Assembly (NCBI RefSeq): GCF_016654015.1
Contig: NZ_JAEPWM010000002.1
Coordinates: 310,001 to 374,000 of the forward strand
Source: Ramlibacter ginsenosidimutans
GTDB taxonomy: Bacteria; Pseudomonadota; Gammaproteobacteria; Burkholderiales; Burkholderiaceae_C
Direction: 5' to 3'
Length of the DNA stretch: 64,000 bases
Positions 1 to 8,590 of this stretch are shown piece after piece. The translations under genes were made by a program, and so were the position numbers. Position 1 is the stretch's first letter; each line of letters begins with the position of its first letter. The notes beneath the pieces were generated by a model. The model saw only the letters and a program-made list of their open reading frames with translations. It had not been told where the DNA came from and ran no database searches.

Positions 1-517
1 AAGGCTTGAGGATCAGGCCTTGGCCGATCTCGGGGATCGCGGTCTGCCTGGTCGACACCTTGAAGAACTCGCCCTGCAGGTCCATCGGCCCCTCGCTCTC
101 CCAGATCTTCAGCACCATGTTGATGCTCTCGACGAACATCGCATTGCGGTTCTTCTGGTAGTTGCCGAACACCTCGGCATCCGACATCAGACCGCCCGGG
201 CTGATGCCCATGATGAAGCGGCCCTTGAGGATGTGGTCCAGCATCGCAACCTGTGCGGCGATCGCGGCGGGATGGCTGTTCGGCATGTTGATGGTGCCGC
301 TGCCCAGCACGATGTTCTTGGTCTCGTGCGCGAGGCTCGCCAGGAACATCAGGCAGGAGGTCACGTTCTCCGCCAGGTCCGTCACGTGCTCGCCGACGAA
401 GCCTTCGCAGTACCCGAGGCGGTCCGCGAGCAGGAAGGCCTCGCGGTCTTCCGCCAGCGTTTCGGTGGCATTGCGGCCCGGCGGGTGCAGGGGCATCATG
501 AACATGCCGAGTTTCAT
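1..517 (-). CDS. LLM-class flavin-dependent (luciferase-like) monooxygenase, partial
   Basis: Runs off the left window edge, so only the N-terminal 172 residues are visible. The start MKLGMFMMPLHPP, the GEHVTD segment and the GISPGG loop are typical of the bacterial luciferase-like TIM-barrel family, which uses FMNH2 and O2 to oxidise organic substrates. It lies 14 nt downstream of a flavin reductase gene on the same strand. Together they would form a two-component monooxygenase (inference). The substrate cannot be read from the sequence. It is the last visible gene of a six-gene catabolic operon. Confidence 0.85.
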   Translation of the reverse strand, partial: MKLGMFMMPLHPPGRNATETLAEDREAFLLADRLGYCEGFVGEHVTDLAENVTSCLMFLASLAHETKNIVLGSGTINMPNSHPAAIAAQVAMLDHILKGRFIMGISPGGLMSDAEVFGNYQKNRNAMFVESINMVLKIWESEGPMDLQGEFFKVSTRQTAIPEIGQGLILKP

Positions 518-531
518 TGGGACTCCTTGCT

Positions 532-1617
532 TCAGTTCTTCGAGGGCGCGGGACTGCCGCGCAGTCTCTGGGTGAGTTCTTCGGCGCAGCGGCGCATGCC
601 GCTCACCACCTTGCCGGTCTCGCTGGTGTCCAGCCGGTCGGACGCGCCGATCGCCGTGAGCGCCAGCACCATCGCACCGTCGGGGTCGAACACCGGCACG
701 CTGAGCGCGCTGATGCTGCCGCCATAGAGATCGCTGAAATCGTCGATGCCGACCAGGCGCACGAAGCCGAGGCGGCGGATCTCCTCCAGGCGCTGCGCGA
801 GGCCTTCGGTGCGCGGGACGTGGTTGGCCTGCTTCTGCTCGTTCGCTTCCGCGGTGATGAAGGGCTCCGTCAGTTCCGGCGGCAGCCATGCGGCGAAGGC
901 GAGGCCGGTGGCCGACGTGGTCACGGGCAGGACGAGGCCGGTGCGCAGGTTGTCGCTCACGGGCTGCTTCGACTCCTCCCAGCGCACGATCGTGGCGCCG
1001 TGGTTGCCCCACACGCCCAGGCCCAGCGTTTCGTCGAGTTCGTCGGACAGGTCCACCAGCGCGCGCGTCGCCACGCGCACGGCGCCCAGTCGCGCGATGT
1101 TGGGGCCGCTGTCGGTGAGCAGCGTGCCGAGGTCGTGCGCCTGCGCCACGAGGTAGCGCCCGCCGCCGAACACCAGCGGCTGCCGCGCGCTGCGCTCGAT
1201 GCGCTCCACCTGGCCCAGGAAGACCATGTGGTCGCCGCCGCGGAAGGAGTCCATGCGCTTGCATTCCAGCCACGCCGCGCTGCCGCGGATCAGCGGCACG
1301 CCGCCGAGGCCGGGATCGGTTGCACAGCCCGCGAACTTGTCGTCCCCGCCACGCGCAAAGCGGTTGGAGACCGCCACCTGGTCGTCGGCGAGGATGTTGA
1401 CGACGAAGCGCTCGGCGTCGCGGAACACGGGGTGGCTGGGCGCGCTGAGCGATTGGCTCCACAGGATCAGCGGCGGATCCAGCGACACCGAACTGAACGA
1501 GTTGACCGTGAGGCCGTGGCGCTGGCCCTTGGCATCCACCGTCGTGATCACCGTGACGCCCGTGACGAAGGAGCCCAGGACCTGGCGCAGCTCACGGGAG
1601 TCGAAGGGCATGGCCAT
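532..1617 (-). CDS. Flavin reductase domain fused to IclR-type effector domain
   Basis: 361 residues. About residues 1-165 are a flavin reductase (FMN-binding split barrel, HpaC/DIM6-like: GSFVTGVTVITT, SFSSVSLDPP). About residues 185-350 resemble the C-terminal ligand-binding domain of IclR regulators (GLGVWGNHGATIVRW, TTSATGLAFAAWLP), but there is no DNA-binding helix-turn-helix. The reductase would supply reduced flavin to the adjacent LLM monooxygenase. By analogy with effector-stimulated reductases such as the Acinetobacter HPA hydroxylase C1 component, the IclR-like part may sense the substrate (inference). The start 5 nt after the upstream stop was chosen because the reading frame further upstream overlaps the dehydrogenase gene. 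Confidence 0.85.
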   Translation of the reverse strand: MAMPFDSRELRQVLGSFVTGVTVITTVDAKGQRHGLTVNSFSSVSLDPPLILWSQSLSAPSHPVFRDAERFVVNILADDQVAVSNRFARGGDDKFAGCATDPGLGGVPLIRGSAAWLECKRMDSFRGGDHMVFLGQVERIERSARQPLVFGGGRYLVAQAHDLGTLLTDSGPNIARLGAVRVATRALVDLSDELDETLGLGVWGNHGATIVRWEESKQPVSDNLRTGLVLPVTTSATGLAFAAWLPPELTEPFITAEANEQKQANHVPRTEGLAQRLEEIRRLGFVRLVGIDDFSDLYGGSISALSVPVFDPDGAMVLALTAIGASDRLDTSETGKVVSGMRRCAEELTQRLRGSPAPSKN

Positions 1618-1622
1618 GGCTT

Positions 1623-2618
1623 TCAGCCTTCCACCTTCTCGATGGCGCCGCTCTTCGCGGAGCGGAAGATCGCTTCGAGCGCGCTGACGTTGGCGATCAT
1701 CTGCTCGCGCGGCACCGGGTAGGGCGCGCGGCCTTCGGCGGCGTCGGCGAACGCTTCGAGGTTGAACAACACGGCCGGCGCGGGCGCGATGTCGACAGCG
1801 GTCGCTTCGCCTCCGCGCAGGTGCGTCGTCAGCGTCCAGCCTTGCGGCGCTTCCGGGTGGGTCTTGTCGCGCACCTCGGCCCAGCCTTGCGAGCCGTACA
1901 CGGCGAAGCGGCCGGCGAAAGGCGTCGCGAGGATCGCACTGATCAGCGCATGGCCACCCTTCCTGAAGGTCACCAGCGCGGCCAGCGTGTCTCCGTTGGT
2001 GAGCGGGCTCCCCAGCTGCTTGACGCTGCAATGCACGGTGTCCGCTTCGCCGAACACGCCGACCGACAGGTCGAGCAGGTGGATGCCCGTGGCCGTCATC
2101 GGGCCGGCCGGCGCCTCCTTGCCGGAGAGCCGCCAGTTGTCGCTCGCGAGCGCGAGGAACTTGTCCTGGCTGAAGTTCGCTTCCACCTGCAGCGGCGTGC
2201 CCAGCGCGCCCGACTTCACCAGCTTCATGATCTCCTGTACGGGGGGCTCGAAGCGCTTCTCGTGGCCCACGGCCAGCGCCACGCCTGCCTTTTCCACGGC
2301 AGCGACGGCGCGCAGCACGTCGGCGCGCGACATGGACAGCGGCTTCTCGCAGAACACGTGCTTGCCCGCCTGCGCGGCGGCGACGATCTGGTCGGTGTGC
2401 TGCGAATGCGGGGTGCACAGCACCACGCCTTGCACCTTGGGGTCCGCCAGCACGTCTTCGAAGCGCGGCGAGTACGGCAGCTCGCGCTCGCGCGCGAACG
2501 CTTCCGACTGCGGGTTCACGTCGGCGACGCGCACCACGCGCAGCTTGTCGCTCTGGCCCACCAGGTCCACGATGATGCGGCCCCACCAACCCAGGCCCAC
2601 GACGGCGATGTTCAGCAT
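1623..2618 (-). CDS. Gfo/Idh/MocA family oxidoreductase
   Basis: 331 residues. The N-terminal Rossmann fold has the dinucleotide motif GLGWWG (residues 8-13), followed by the family signature EKPLS near residue 95. It would oxidise or reduce a hydroxyl group on a sugar- or cyclitol-like, or dihydrodiol-like, substrate with NAD(P); the substrate is not deducible. It begins 2 nt after the stop of another Gfo/Idh/MocA gene and is followed 5 nt later by the flavin reductase gene, so these are co-transcribed. Confidence 0.85.
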   Translation of the reverse strand: MLNIAVVGLGWWGRIIVDLVGQSDKLRVVRVADVNPQSEAFARERELPYSPRFEDVLADPKVQGVVLCTPHSQHTDQIVAAAQAGKHVFCEKPLSMSRADVLRAVAAVEKAGVALAVGHEKRFEPPVQEIMKLVKSGALGTPLQVEANFSQDKFLALASDNWRLSGKEAPAGPMTATGIHLLDLSVGVFGEADTVHCSVKQLGSPLTNGDTLAALVTFRKGGHALISAILATPFAGRFAVYGSQGWAEVRDKTHPEAPQGWTLTTHLRGGEATAVDIAPAPAVLFNLEAFADAAEGRAPYPVPREQMIANVSALEAIFRSAKSGAIEKVEG

Positions 2619-2620
2619 GT

Positions 2621-3736
2621 TCAGTCCAGCCTGGATTCGAGCGTGGCCCAATCCTCGCAGCGCACCGGCTTGCCGGTCTTCGCCGAGAGGTCCAGCGCCT
2701 TGGTGAGGATCAGGTTCCGGTGCGCTTCGAGCGCGGTCGCAGCCTGCGTCGTCCAGCCCGCACCCACGCGGTTCAGCCACGACTCGGTCTCGTCGCGCAT
2801 TGGGCCGCGCAGTTCGCCCAGCGCCATGTCGCCGGGTGGGTAGCTGCCCATGAAGTCGACGAGGCGCTGCTTGTCCGGCGCATAGCCCGTCATCTGCGGC
2901 TTCGACACCGCGAGCACGATGTCGCGATGGGTGTCGTCGATCGTCAGCACGCCTTCGGTGCCGACGATGCCGACGTCCAGGCTGTACACGGCGCCCGGCC
3001 AGGTCACGGGCAGCGCCCAGTTGATGCTCAGGTGGTAGGCGCTGCCGTCGGAGAAGGTGATCATGCCCGCCGTGCAGTCGATGCCCTTGTACTGCGGGCC
3101 GAGCGCCTTGTCGTTGGACTTGGCGTAGACCTCGACGGGCTGCTTGCCTTCCATCATCCACATCACGATGTCCAGCGCGTGCGTGCCGGAGATCACCATG
3201 GGCGAGATGCTGGACGGATCGTCCGTGCGCACGTAGTTGTCGATGGCCACCAGGCGGTTCATGAACGCGCGGCTGGTCACGAGCGTCACCTCGCCCAGCG
3301 CGCCGGTGCGCACCTTCTCCTTGGCGGCGAGCCAGCGGCGGCGGAAGCGCTGGGTGTAGCCGACGACCGCGTCGACCTTCGCCTTCGCGATCTCCTCCAT
3401 CACCTGGCGCGACTCGGTCGCGCGCGTGGCCAGCGGCTTCTCGATCAGCATCGGCTTGCCCAGCCGCGCCGCCTCGAGCACCGGCGCGACGTGCAGGTGT
3501 TCGTCGGTGGCGATGATGACGGCGTCGACTTCGGGACGCGCGAGCAGTTCCTTGTAGTCGGCCGTCACGAAGTTCGCGCCGATCTTGCGGCCGACTTCCT
3601 GGGCGCGGTCCGGCTTGAGTTCGGCCAGGCCGATCCACTTCACGAGCGGGTGGCGCGCGGCGACTTCGCCGCGGAACAGGCCCACGCGGCCGCCGCCGAT
3701 GACGGCCAGGCCGATGGGACGGGATGCAACGGTCAT
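2621..3736 (-). CDS. Gfo/Idh/MocA family oxidoreductase
   Basis: 371 residues. Rossmann motif GGGRVG near residue 14, signature EKPLA near residue 99, and a C-terminal alpha/beta domain with a His-containing SGTHALD segment that is the usual catalytic region of the family. It is the middle of three members of this family in one operon, which suggests successive oxidations of one substrate (inference). It starts 16 nt after the Bug receptor stop. Confidence 0.85.
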   Translation of the reverse strand: MTVASRPIGLAVIGGGRVGLFRGEVAARHPLVKWIGLAELKPDRAQEVGRKIGANFVTADYKELLARPEVDAVIIATDEHLHVAPVLEAARLGKPMLIEKPLATRATESRQVMEEIAKAKVDAVVGYTQRFRRRWLAAKEKVRTGALGEVTLVTSRAFMNRLVAIDNYVRTDDPSSISPMVISGTHALDIVMWMMEGKQPVEVYAKSNDKALGPQYKGIDCTAGMITFSDGSAYHLSINWALPVTWPGAVYSLDVGIVGTEGVLTIDDTHRDIVLAVSKPQMTGYAPDKQRLVDFMGSYPPGDMALGELRGPMRDETESWLNRVGAGWTTQAATALEAHRNLILTKALDLSAKTGKPVRCEDWATLESRLD

Positions 3737-3752
3737 GCTGTGATCCTTCGTG

Positions 3753-4736
3753 TCAGTCGGCGGTGGCGTTGGAGGCCTTGGCCACCGTGCCCCAGCGCCT
3801 GGCCTCTTCCTGGATGAAGTCGGCCAGCTCCTTGGGCGAAGCGCTGGTCATGGTCTCGACACCGCCCTTGAGCAGGTCGGCCTTGACGTCGTCACGCGCG
3901 AGCACCTTCAGCAGCACCTCGTGCCAGCGCGCGATCACGGCGGGCGGCGTGTCCTTCGGGAACATCACGGCCTGCCACGAGCCGCCGACCACCTTGGGAT
4001 AGCCGGACTCGGCCAGCGTGGGCACCTCGGGCAGCGTCGTCAGGCGCTGTGCGCTCGCGACTGCGATCGGCTTGAGCCTGCCGGCCTTCACCAGTTGCAT
4101 GGCGGCAGGTACCGGCACGAACATCACGGGCACGTGGCCGCCCACGACGTCGGTGATCGCGGGGCCGGCGCCGCCCTTGTACGGGACATGCGTCATGTCC
4201 AGCTTCGCTTCCTGCCGGAACAGCTCCATCTCCAGGCGATTGAGGCTGCCGCTGCCGGGCGACGCGAAGCTCATGCCCGGCGTCTTGTGCGCGTGCTCGA
4301 CGAATTCGGCTACCGTCTTCCCGGGGACCGCCGGGTTGGCCACCATGATGTCGGGCGCATTCACTACCAGCGACACAGGGGCGAAGTCCACCGCGGTGAC
4401 GCGCTGGCTCTTGCCGAAGATCGCGGGATTGATCGCCAGCGTGCCCACGTTGCCGAGAAAGGCGGTGTAGCCGTCCGGCGCGGCCTGGGCGGCCATCTCC
4501 ATGCCGATGTTGCCCGCCGCGCCCGCGCGGTTGTCGATGAGGATGGTTTGTCCCAGCTCCGCCTGCAGGCGCGGCGCCAGGATGCGCGCGACGAAGTCGG
4601 ACGCGCCGCCGGGCGCGAACGGCACGATCACGCGGATCGGCTTGCTGGGATAGGTGTCGGCCCGGGCGAGCACGGGGGCGGCCGCCAGCAACGTGGCGGC
4701 CGCGGCGGCGAGGAAGGAGCGGCGGATGGTGTTCAT
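3753..4736 (-). CDS. Bug-family tripartite tricarboxylate transporter substrate-binding protein
   Basis: 327 residues. A signal peptide with an RRSFLA motif (possibly Tat) precedes YPSKPIRVIVPFAPGGASDF, the hallmark start of Bug (TctC) periplasmic receptors. These proteins bind carboxylates or other small ligands. No TctA/TctB membrane partners are in the window, as is common for orphan Bug genes in Burkholderiales. Position inside the dehydrogenase operon implies that it binds the substrate degraded by the neighbouring enzymes (inference). Confidence 0.93.
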   Translation of the reverse strand: MNTIRRSFLAAAAATLLAAAPVLARADTYPSKPIRVIVPFAPGGASDFVARILAPRLQAELGQTILIDNRAGAAGNIGMEMAAQAAPDGYTAFLGNVGTLAINPAIFGKSQRVTAVDFAPVSLVVNAPDIMVANPAVPGKTVAEFVEHAHKTPGMSFASPGSGSLNRLEMELFRQEAKLDMTHVPYKGGAGPAITDVVGGHVPVMFVPVPAAMQLVKAGRLKPIAVASAQRLTTLPEVPTLAESGYPKVVGGSWQAVMFPKDTPPAVIARWHEVLLKVLARDDVKADLLKGGVETMTSASPKELADFIQEEARRWGTVAKASNATAD

Positions 4737-4767
4737 GCTTGTCTCCTGTTGTTGTGGTCCGCCGCGC

Positions 4768-5829
4768 TCAGGCCGCCCTGGCCAGCTGCGGCCGGGCGAG
4801 CGGCAGCGTGACGGGCAGGTTGGTCTCGGCGGAAAGGTCCGCGGCGATGTACAGCTCCATCACCATGCGCGCGTGCTCCGGCGTGACCATCACCGGCTCG
4901 TCGCGTACCACGGCTTCGAGGAAGTGGTTGGTCTCGGCGGACATCGGTCCGGCCCACACGTGTTCCACCTTCTCGCCGGGCATGGACGACATGGGCAGCT
5001 GCATGCCGTCCTTCATGCTGCGCACCACCACGTCGCGATGGCTGTCGTCGACGAACACGGCACCCTCGGTGCCTATCATCTCGATCCACGTCGTGGAGAA
5101 GTTGGGGTAGTTGGGGGGCAGGCTCCAGCCGCCGCCGACGACGAAGCTCACGCCGTTGTCCATCGTGACGTTGATCCACTGCAGGTCCGGCGTATCCGTG
5201 CCGCTCGCGGCCTTGATCGCGCCGAAGGTGTTCTGCGAATAGACGCGCACCGGCTTGGCGGGCTCCAGGCACCACAGCACGAAGTCGAGGTCGTGCGTGG
5301 ACTCCATGGCGGCCGGCGACAGCTTGGTGCGGCCGGTGATCTTCTTGCCCAGCGCGCGGCTGATGTGGCGCGACACGAGCACGCTCACCGGCGTGCCGAT
5401 GGAGCCTTCGCGGATCGCCTTGCGCACGTAGGCGAACTTGGTGTTGAAGCGCTGCGAGTAGCCGATGGTGAACTTGAGCTTCTTCGCCCGGGCGAGCGCG
5501 ATCAGCTCGTCGGCCTCTTCCAGCGTCATCGCGATCGGCTTTTCCAGGAACACGTGCTTGCCGGCCTGCAGGCAGGCCTTGGCCATCGGGTAGTGCGTGG
5601 TCTCGGGCGTCGCGGAGATGTACACGGCCGCGATGCGGTCGTTCGCCACGATCTCGTGCCAGTCGGTGGTCGCTGTCCTGGCGTTCACCAACGCCTTCAC
5701 CTCGGCCAGGCGCTCGGGCCGGTTCTCGGCGATGTGCAGCGCGTTCACGAAGGGGTGGCGGGCCAGTGTCTCGGCGCGGATGCCGCCGCACCAGCCGGTG
5801 CCGATGATCGCGACGTCGATGGAAGTCAT
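4768..5829 (-). CDS. Gfo/Idh/MocA family oxidoreductase
   Basis: 353 residues from the ATG at 5829, which has AGGAG six bases upstream; an earlier in-frame ATG at 5859 lacks such a site. Rossmann motif GTGWCG near residue 9, signature EKPIA, and the STHDLDFV segment where family members carry the catalytic His. First gene of the minus-strand operon, divergent from a LysR gene. It is closer in sequence to the 2621-3736 protein (shared DDSHRD/DDTHRD and IGTEG blocks) than to the 1623-2618 protein. Confidence 0.87.
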   Translation of the reverse strand: MTSIDVAIIGTGWCGGIRAETLARHPFVNALHIAENRPERLAEVKALVNARTATTDWHEIVANDRIAAVYISATPETTHYPMAKACLQAGKHVFLEKPIAMTLEEADELIALARAKKLKFTIGYSQRFNTKFAYVRKAIREGSIGTPVSVLVSRHISRALGKKITGRTKLSPAAMESTHDLDFVLWCLEPAKPVRVYSQNTFGAIKAASGTDTPDLQWINVTMDNGVSFVVGGGWSLPPNYPNFSTTWIEMIGTEGAVFVDDSHRDVVVRSMKDGMQLPMSSMPGEKVEHVWAGPMSAETNHFLEAVVRDEPVMVTPEHARMVMELYIAADLSAETNLPVTLPLARPQLARAA

Positions 5830-5945
5830 GCTTGCTCCTGGGGAATGTCGGGTGGGCATGGATGCTAGGGAAATGCGCAGCCTCTTACCAACGACATGTC
5901 GGCATCGGACCCATGCAAGAATGGGATGCCTCGCCTGCCGCCGCC

Positions 5946-6896
5946 ATGGACCTCCGCGACCTGAAATGCTTCATCCTCACCGCTGAACTGGGCAGCATCA
6001 CGCGCGCCTCCGGCGAACTCGGCCTGGTGCAATCGGCGCTCTCGCGCAAGGTGCAGGCCCTCGAGGAGGAACTGGGCTGCACCTTGTTCAACCGCCTGCC
6101 GCGCGGAATCCAGCTCACGCCCGCGGGGCGGCGCTTCCTGGACCGCGCGCGGCGCATCGTGCGCGAAGTGGAGTTCGCCCGCTCCGATGCGCGCGAGGGC
6201 GGAGGCGAATTGTCCGGGGCCGTGAGCCTGGGCCTGTCGCCCACGCTCGCTCCCCTGCTCGCACCCGACTGCCTGGCGCAGACGGCGATGGACGCGCCAG
6301 GCATCCAGCTGAAGATCGTCGAGGGCTTCAGTTCCACCTTGCTGGACCTGCTGCTCACCGGCCGCATCGACCTCGCGGTGCTGACCAACCCGCCGCGCAC
6401 GACCATGCTGCGGCAGGAGCCGTCGGTGTCCGAGGAGATCCTGGTCGTCACGCCGCCGGGGGCGCGCGGCATCCAGCCCTTCTTCAGCCTGGACGAACTG
6501 TGCAACGAGCCGGTGGTCGTCACCTCGGGATTGCGCACCGTCATCGAGGAGCAGTTGCACAGGCATGGGCGCGCACTGAACGTCGCAGCTGAAATCGATT
6601 CGGTCGAGGCGATCCGGCGCATGGTCATGCGCGGCCAGGCGATCACGCTGATGCCCGCGTCCACGTTCCACGAGGACGTGCGCGAACACCGGCTCGACGC
6701 CTTCCACGTCACGCATGCCAGCCTGCACCGGCTGCTGGTTATCGCGCAGCCGCTGTCCGGCCGCGACACGCCCGCCATCCGGCAGGTGGCCGAGACGTTG
6801 GCCCGCCAGTTCTCCGACCTCTCCGATGCGGGCGCTTTTCGCCTGCAGGCACGGATGTCGCGCAAACCCTCGAAGCCGAAACGCGAACGCTCGTAG
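5946..6896 (+). CDS. LysR-family transcriptional regulator
   Basis: 316 residues. The N-terminal winged helix-turn-helix (about residues 3-60: ITRASGELGLVQSALSRKVQ, LEEELG) and the substrate-binding domain (about 90-295) are typical of LysR. It is divergently transcribed from the six-gene dehydrogenase/monooxygenase operon, 116 bp away, so it is probably that operon's inducer-responsive activator (inference). Start ATG 5946 gives the usual N-terminal length; ATG 5913 is a longer alternative. The 3' end carries a basic tail (KPSKPKRERS). Confidence 0.92.
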   Translation: MDLRDLKCFILTAELGSITRASGELGLVQSALSRKVQALEEELGCTLFNRLPRGIQLTPAGRRFLDRARRIVREVEFARSDAREGGGELSGAVSLGLSPTLAPLLAPDCLAQTAMDAPGIQLKIVEGFSSTLLDLLLTGRIDLAVLTNPPRTTMLRQEPSVSEEILVVTPPGARGIQPFFSLDELCNEPVVVTSGLRTVIEEQLHRHGRALNVAAEIDSVEAIRRMVMRGQAITLMPASTFHEDVREHRLDAFHVTHASLHRLLVIAQPLSGRDTPAIRQVAETLARQFSDLSDAGAFRLQARMSRKPSKPKRERS

Positions 6897-6935
6897 ACAA
6901 TCGCGGCCACTTCGAACCTCACAGGAATTGCCGCC

Positions 6936-7889
6936 ATGTCCCGCGCGTCCACCAGCAAGAACAAGCAGCCTGCGCACGGGCGCAGCGAGCGTCCCGCCGC
7001 CGTCGGGGTGATCGGCCTCGGCATCATGGGGTCGGCCATGTCGGCGAACCTGGTGAAGGCCGGCTTCGAGGTCTTCGGCTTCGACCCGGTCGCCGCGGCG
7101 CGCAAGCGCCTGCGCGCCGCGGGCGGCACGCCGTGCGCCAGCGCCGCCGAAGTGGCCGAGCGCTGCGGTCGGATCGTGCTGTCGCTGCCCAGCGAGAAGG
7201 CGCTCGACGCCGTGTGTGAGGAGGTGCTGTCCTCCGGCGTGCGTGACCGCATCCTGGCCGAGACCAGCACCTTGCCGGAGACGGCGAAGCTGCGCGCGCG
7301 TGACGCGCTCGCCGGCGGCCAGCTGGTGCTGCTCGATTGCCCGCTCTCCGGCACCGGTGCGCAGGCCGTGAATCGCGACCTCGCGGTCTATGCGAGCGGC
7401 GACGCGAAGGACATTGCAGAATTCGCGCCCGTGTTCGACGGCTTCGCGCGCGTGCGCTACGACGTCGGCGCTTTCGGCAATGGCATCCGCATGAAGCTGG
7501 TCGCCAACCTGCTGGTCGCGATCCACAACCTCTCGACCGCGGAAGCCATCCTGCTGGGCGAGCGCTCGGGGCTGGACGCCGCGCAGATCGTCAAGGTGGT
7601 GGCGGACGGCGCCGGCGGCTCGCGCATGTTCCAGGTGCGCGGCCCCATGATGGTGGACCGCAGCTGGGACCAGGCGACCATGAAGGTGGCGATCTGGCAG
7701 AAGGACATGCGCCTGATCCAGGAGGCGCTGCAGCGCACCGACACGCCCGCGCCGCTCTTTTCCGCCAGCCTGCCGATCTACAACGCCGCCATGGCGCTGG
7801 GGCACGGCGAGGACGACACGGCGGCCGTGTACTCGGTGCTGGAGCACATGATCGGCGGGCCGAAGCCGAAGGCGCGCAGGAAGGGCTGA
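6936..7889 (+). CDS. NAD(P)-dependent oxidoreductase, 3-hydroxyisobutyrate dehydrogenase family
   Basis: 317 residues. Rossmann motif GLGIMGSAM (about residues 27-35), the substrate-binding block DCPLSGTGAQA near residue 133, and the catalytic Lys region GNGIRMKLVANLL near residue 180 define the beta-hydroxyacid dehydrogenase family. An N-terminal extension of about 20 polar residues precedes the fold. The exact acid oxidised is not deducible. It follows the LysR gene by 39 bp on the same strand and is convergent with the TetR gene. Confidence 0.9.
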   Translation: MSRASTSKNKQPAHGRSERPAAVGVIGLGIMGSAMSANLVKAGFEVFGFDPVAAARKRLRAAGGTPCASAAEVAERCGRIVLSLPSEKALDAVCEEVLSSGVRDRILAETSTLPETAKLRARDALAGGQLVLLDCPLSGTGAQAVNRDLAVYASGDAKDIAEFAPVFDGFARVRYDVGAFGNGIRMKLVANLLVAIHNLSTAEAILLGERSGLDAAQIVKVVADGAGGSRMFQVRGPMMVDRSWDQATMKVAIWQKDMRLIQEALQRTDTPAPLFSASLPIYNAAMALGHGEDDTAAVYSVLEHMIGGPKPKARRKG

Positions 7890-7897
7890 GTGCGCGC

Positions 7898-8581
7898 TCA
7901 GCGCACGCGCTTGAGCTTGCGCGGCTCCAACGCCGCGGGCGCGAACTCCTGCAACAGCCGCGGGTAGGTGACCGCCGCCCCGGCGAGGAAGTTGTCCACG
8001 GCAAAGCCCACGTGCTTCATGAAGTCCACGTTGATCCGCGTGCGGTACACGTGCCGGCGCAGCGCCTGGTAGAACATGCCGCCGTGCAGGTTCCACACGA
8101 ACTCGATCTCCTCTTCGCACACCGGCGCGTTCGTATCGGCCAGCCCGCAGTGCTGGCGCAGCTCGCGCGCGATCACGGGCAGCAGCTCGCGCCGCACCAG
8201 CTGGATGTACTTGCGGTTCAGCGTGGGGCTGGACAGGCCCGCGTGCATGTAGATGCGGATCCACTCCGGCCGGTAGGTCGCCTCGGAGTAGCGGCGATAG
8301 AACTCGACGAGCCGCTCGCGCAGCGGCTGCTCGCGGTCCTGCAGCAGGGCGATCCAGCTCGGGTCCCAGCGGCCGGCGAAGACGGTCTCGTAGACGCGGT
8401 CCACCAGCGCCTGCTTGTTCTCGAAGTAGCGGTACAGCAGCGGCTGGGTGATGCCCAGGCGCTTGGAGAGCTCGCGGGTCTGTCCGGAGAACCCGGTTTC
8501 CGCGAAGTAGGCGATGGCGCCCTCGATGATCTGCCGCTCGCGGTCGGCGGGCGACAGTCTCTGGCGCTTGGGCTCGGTCAT
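7898..8581 (-). CDS. TetR/AcrR-family transcriptional regulator
   Basis: 227 residues. An N-terminal TetR helix-turn-helix (about residues 15-62: IIEGAIAYFAETGF, ITQPLLYRYFENKQALVD) is followed by an all-helical ligand domain. It lies 9 nt downstream of, and in the same direction as, the second Bug receptor gene, so the two are probably co-transcribed. The likely operator lies in the 80-bp divergent region upstream of the receptor (inference). Confidence 0.92.
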   Translation of the reverse strand: MTEPKRQRLSPADRERQIIEGAIAYFAETGFSGQTRELSKRLGITQPLLYRYFENKQALVDRVYETVFAGRWDPSWIALLQDREQPLRERLVEFYRRYSEATYRPEWIRIYMHAGLSSPTLNRKYIQLVRRELLPVIARELRQHCGLADTNAPVCEEEIEFVWNLHGGMFYQALRRHVYRTRINVDFMKHVGFAVDNFLAGAAVTYPRLLQEFAPAALEPRKLKRVR

Positions 8582-8590
8582 CCACTGATC

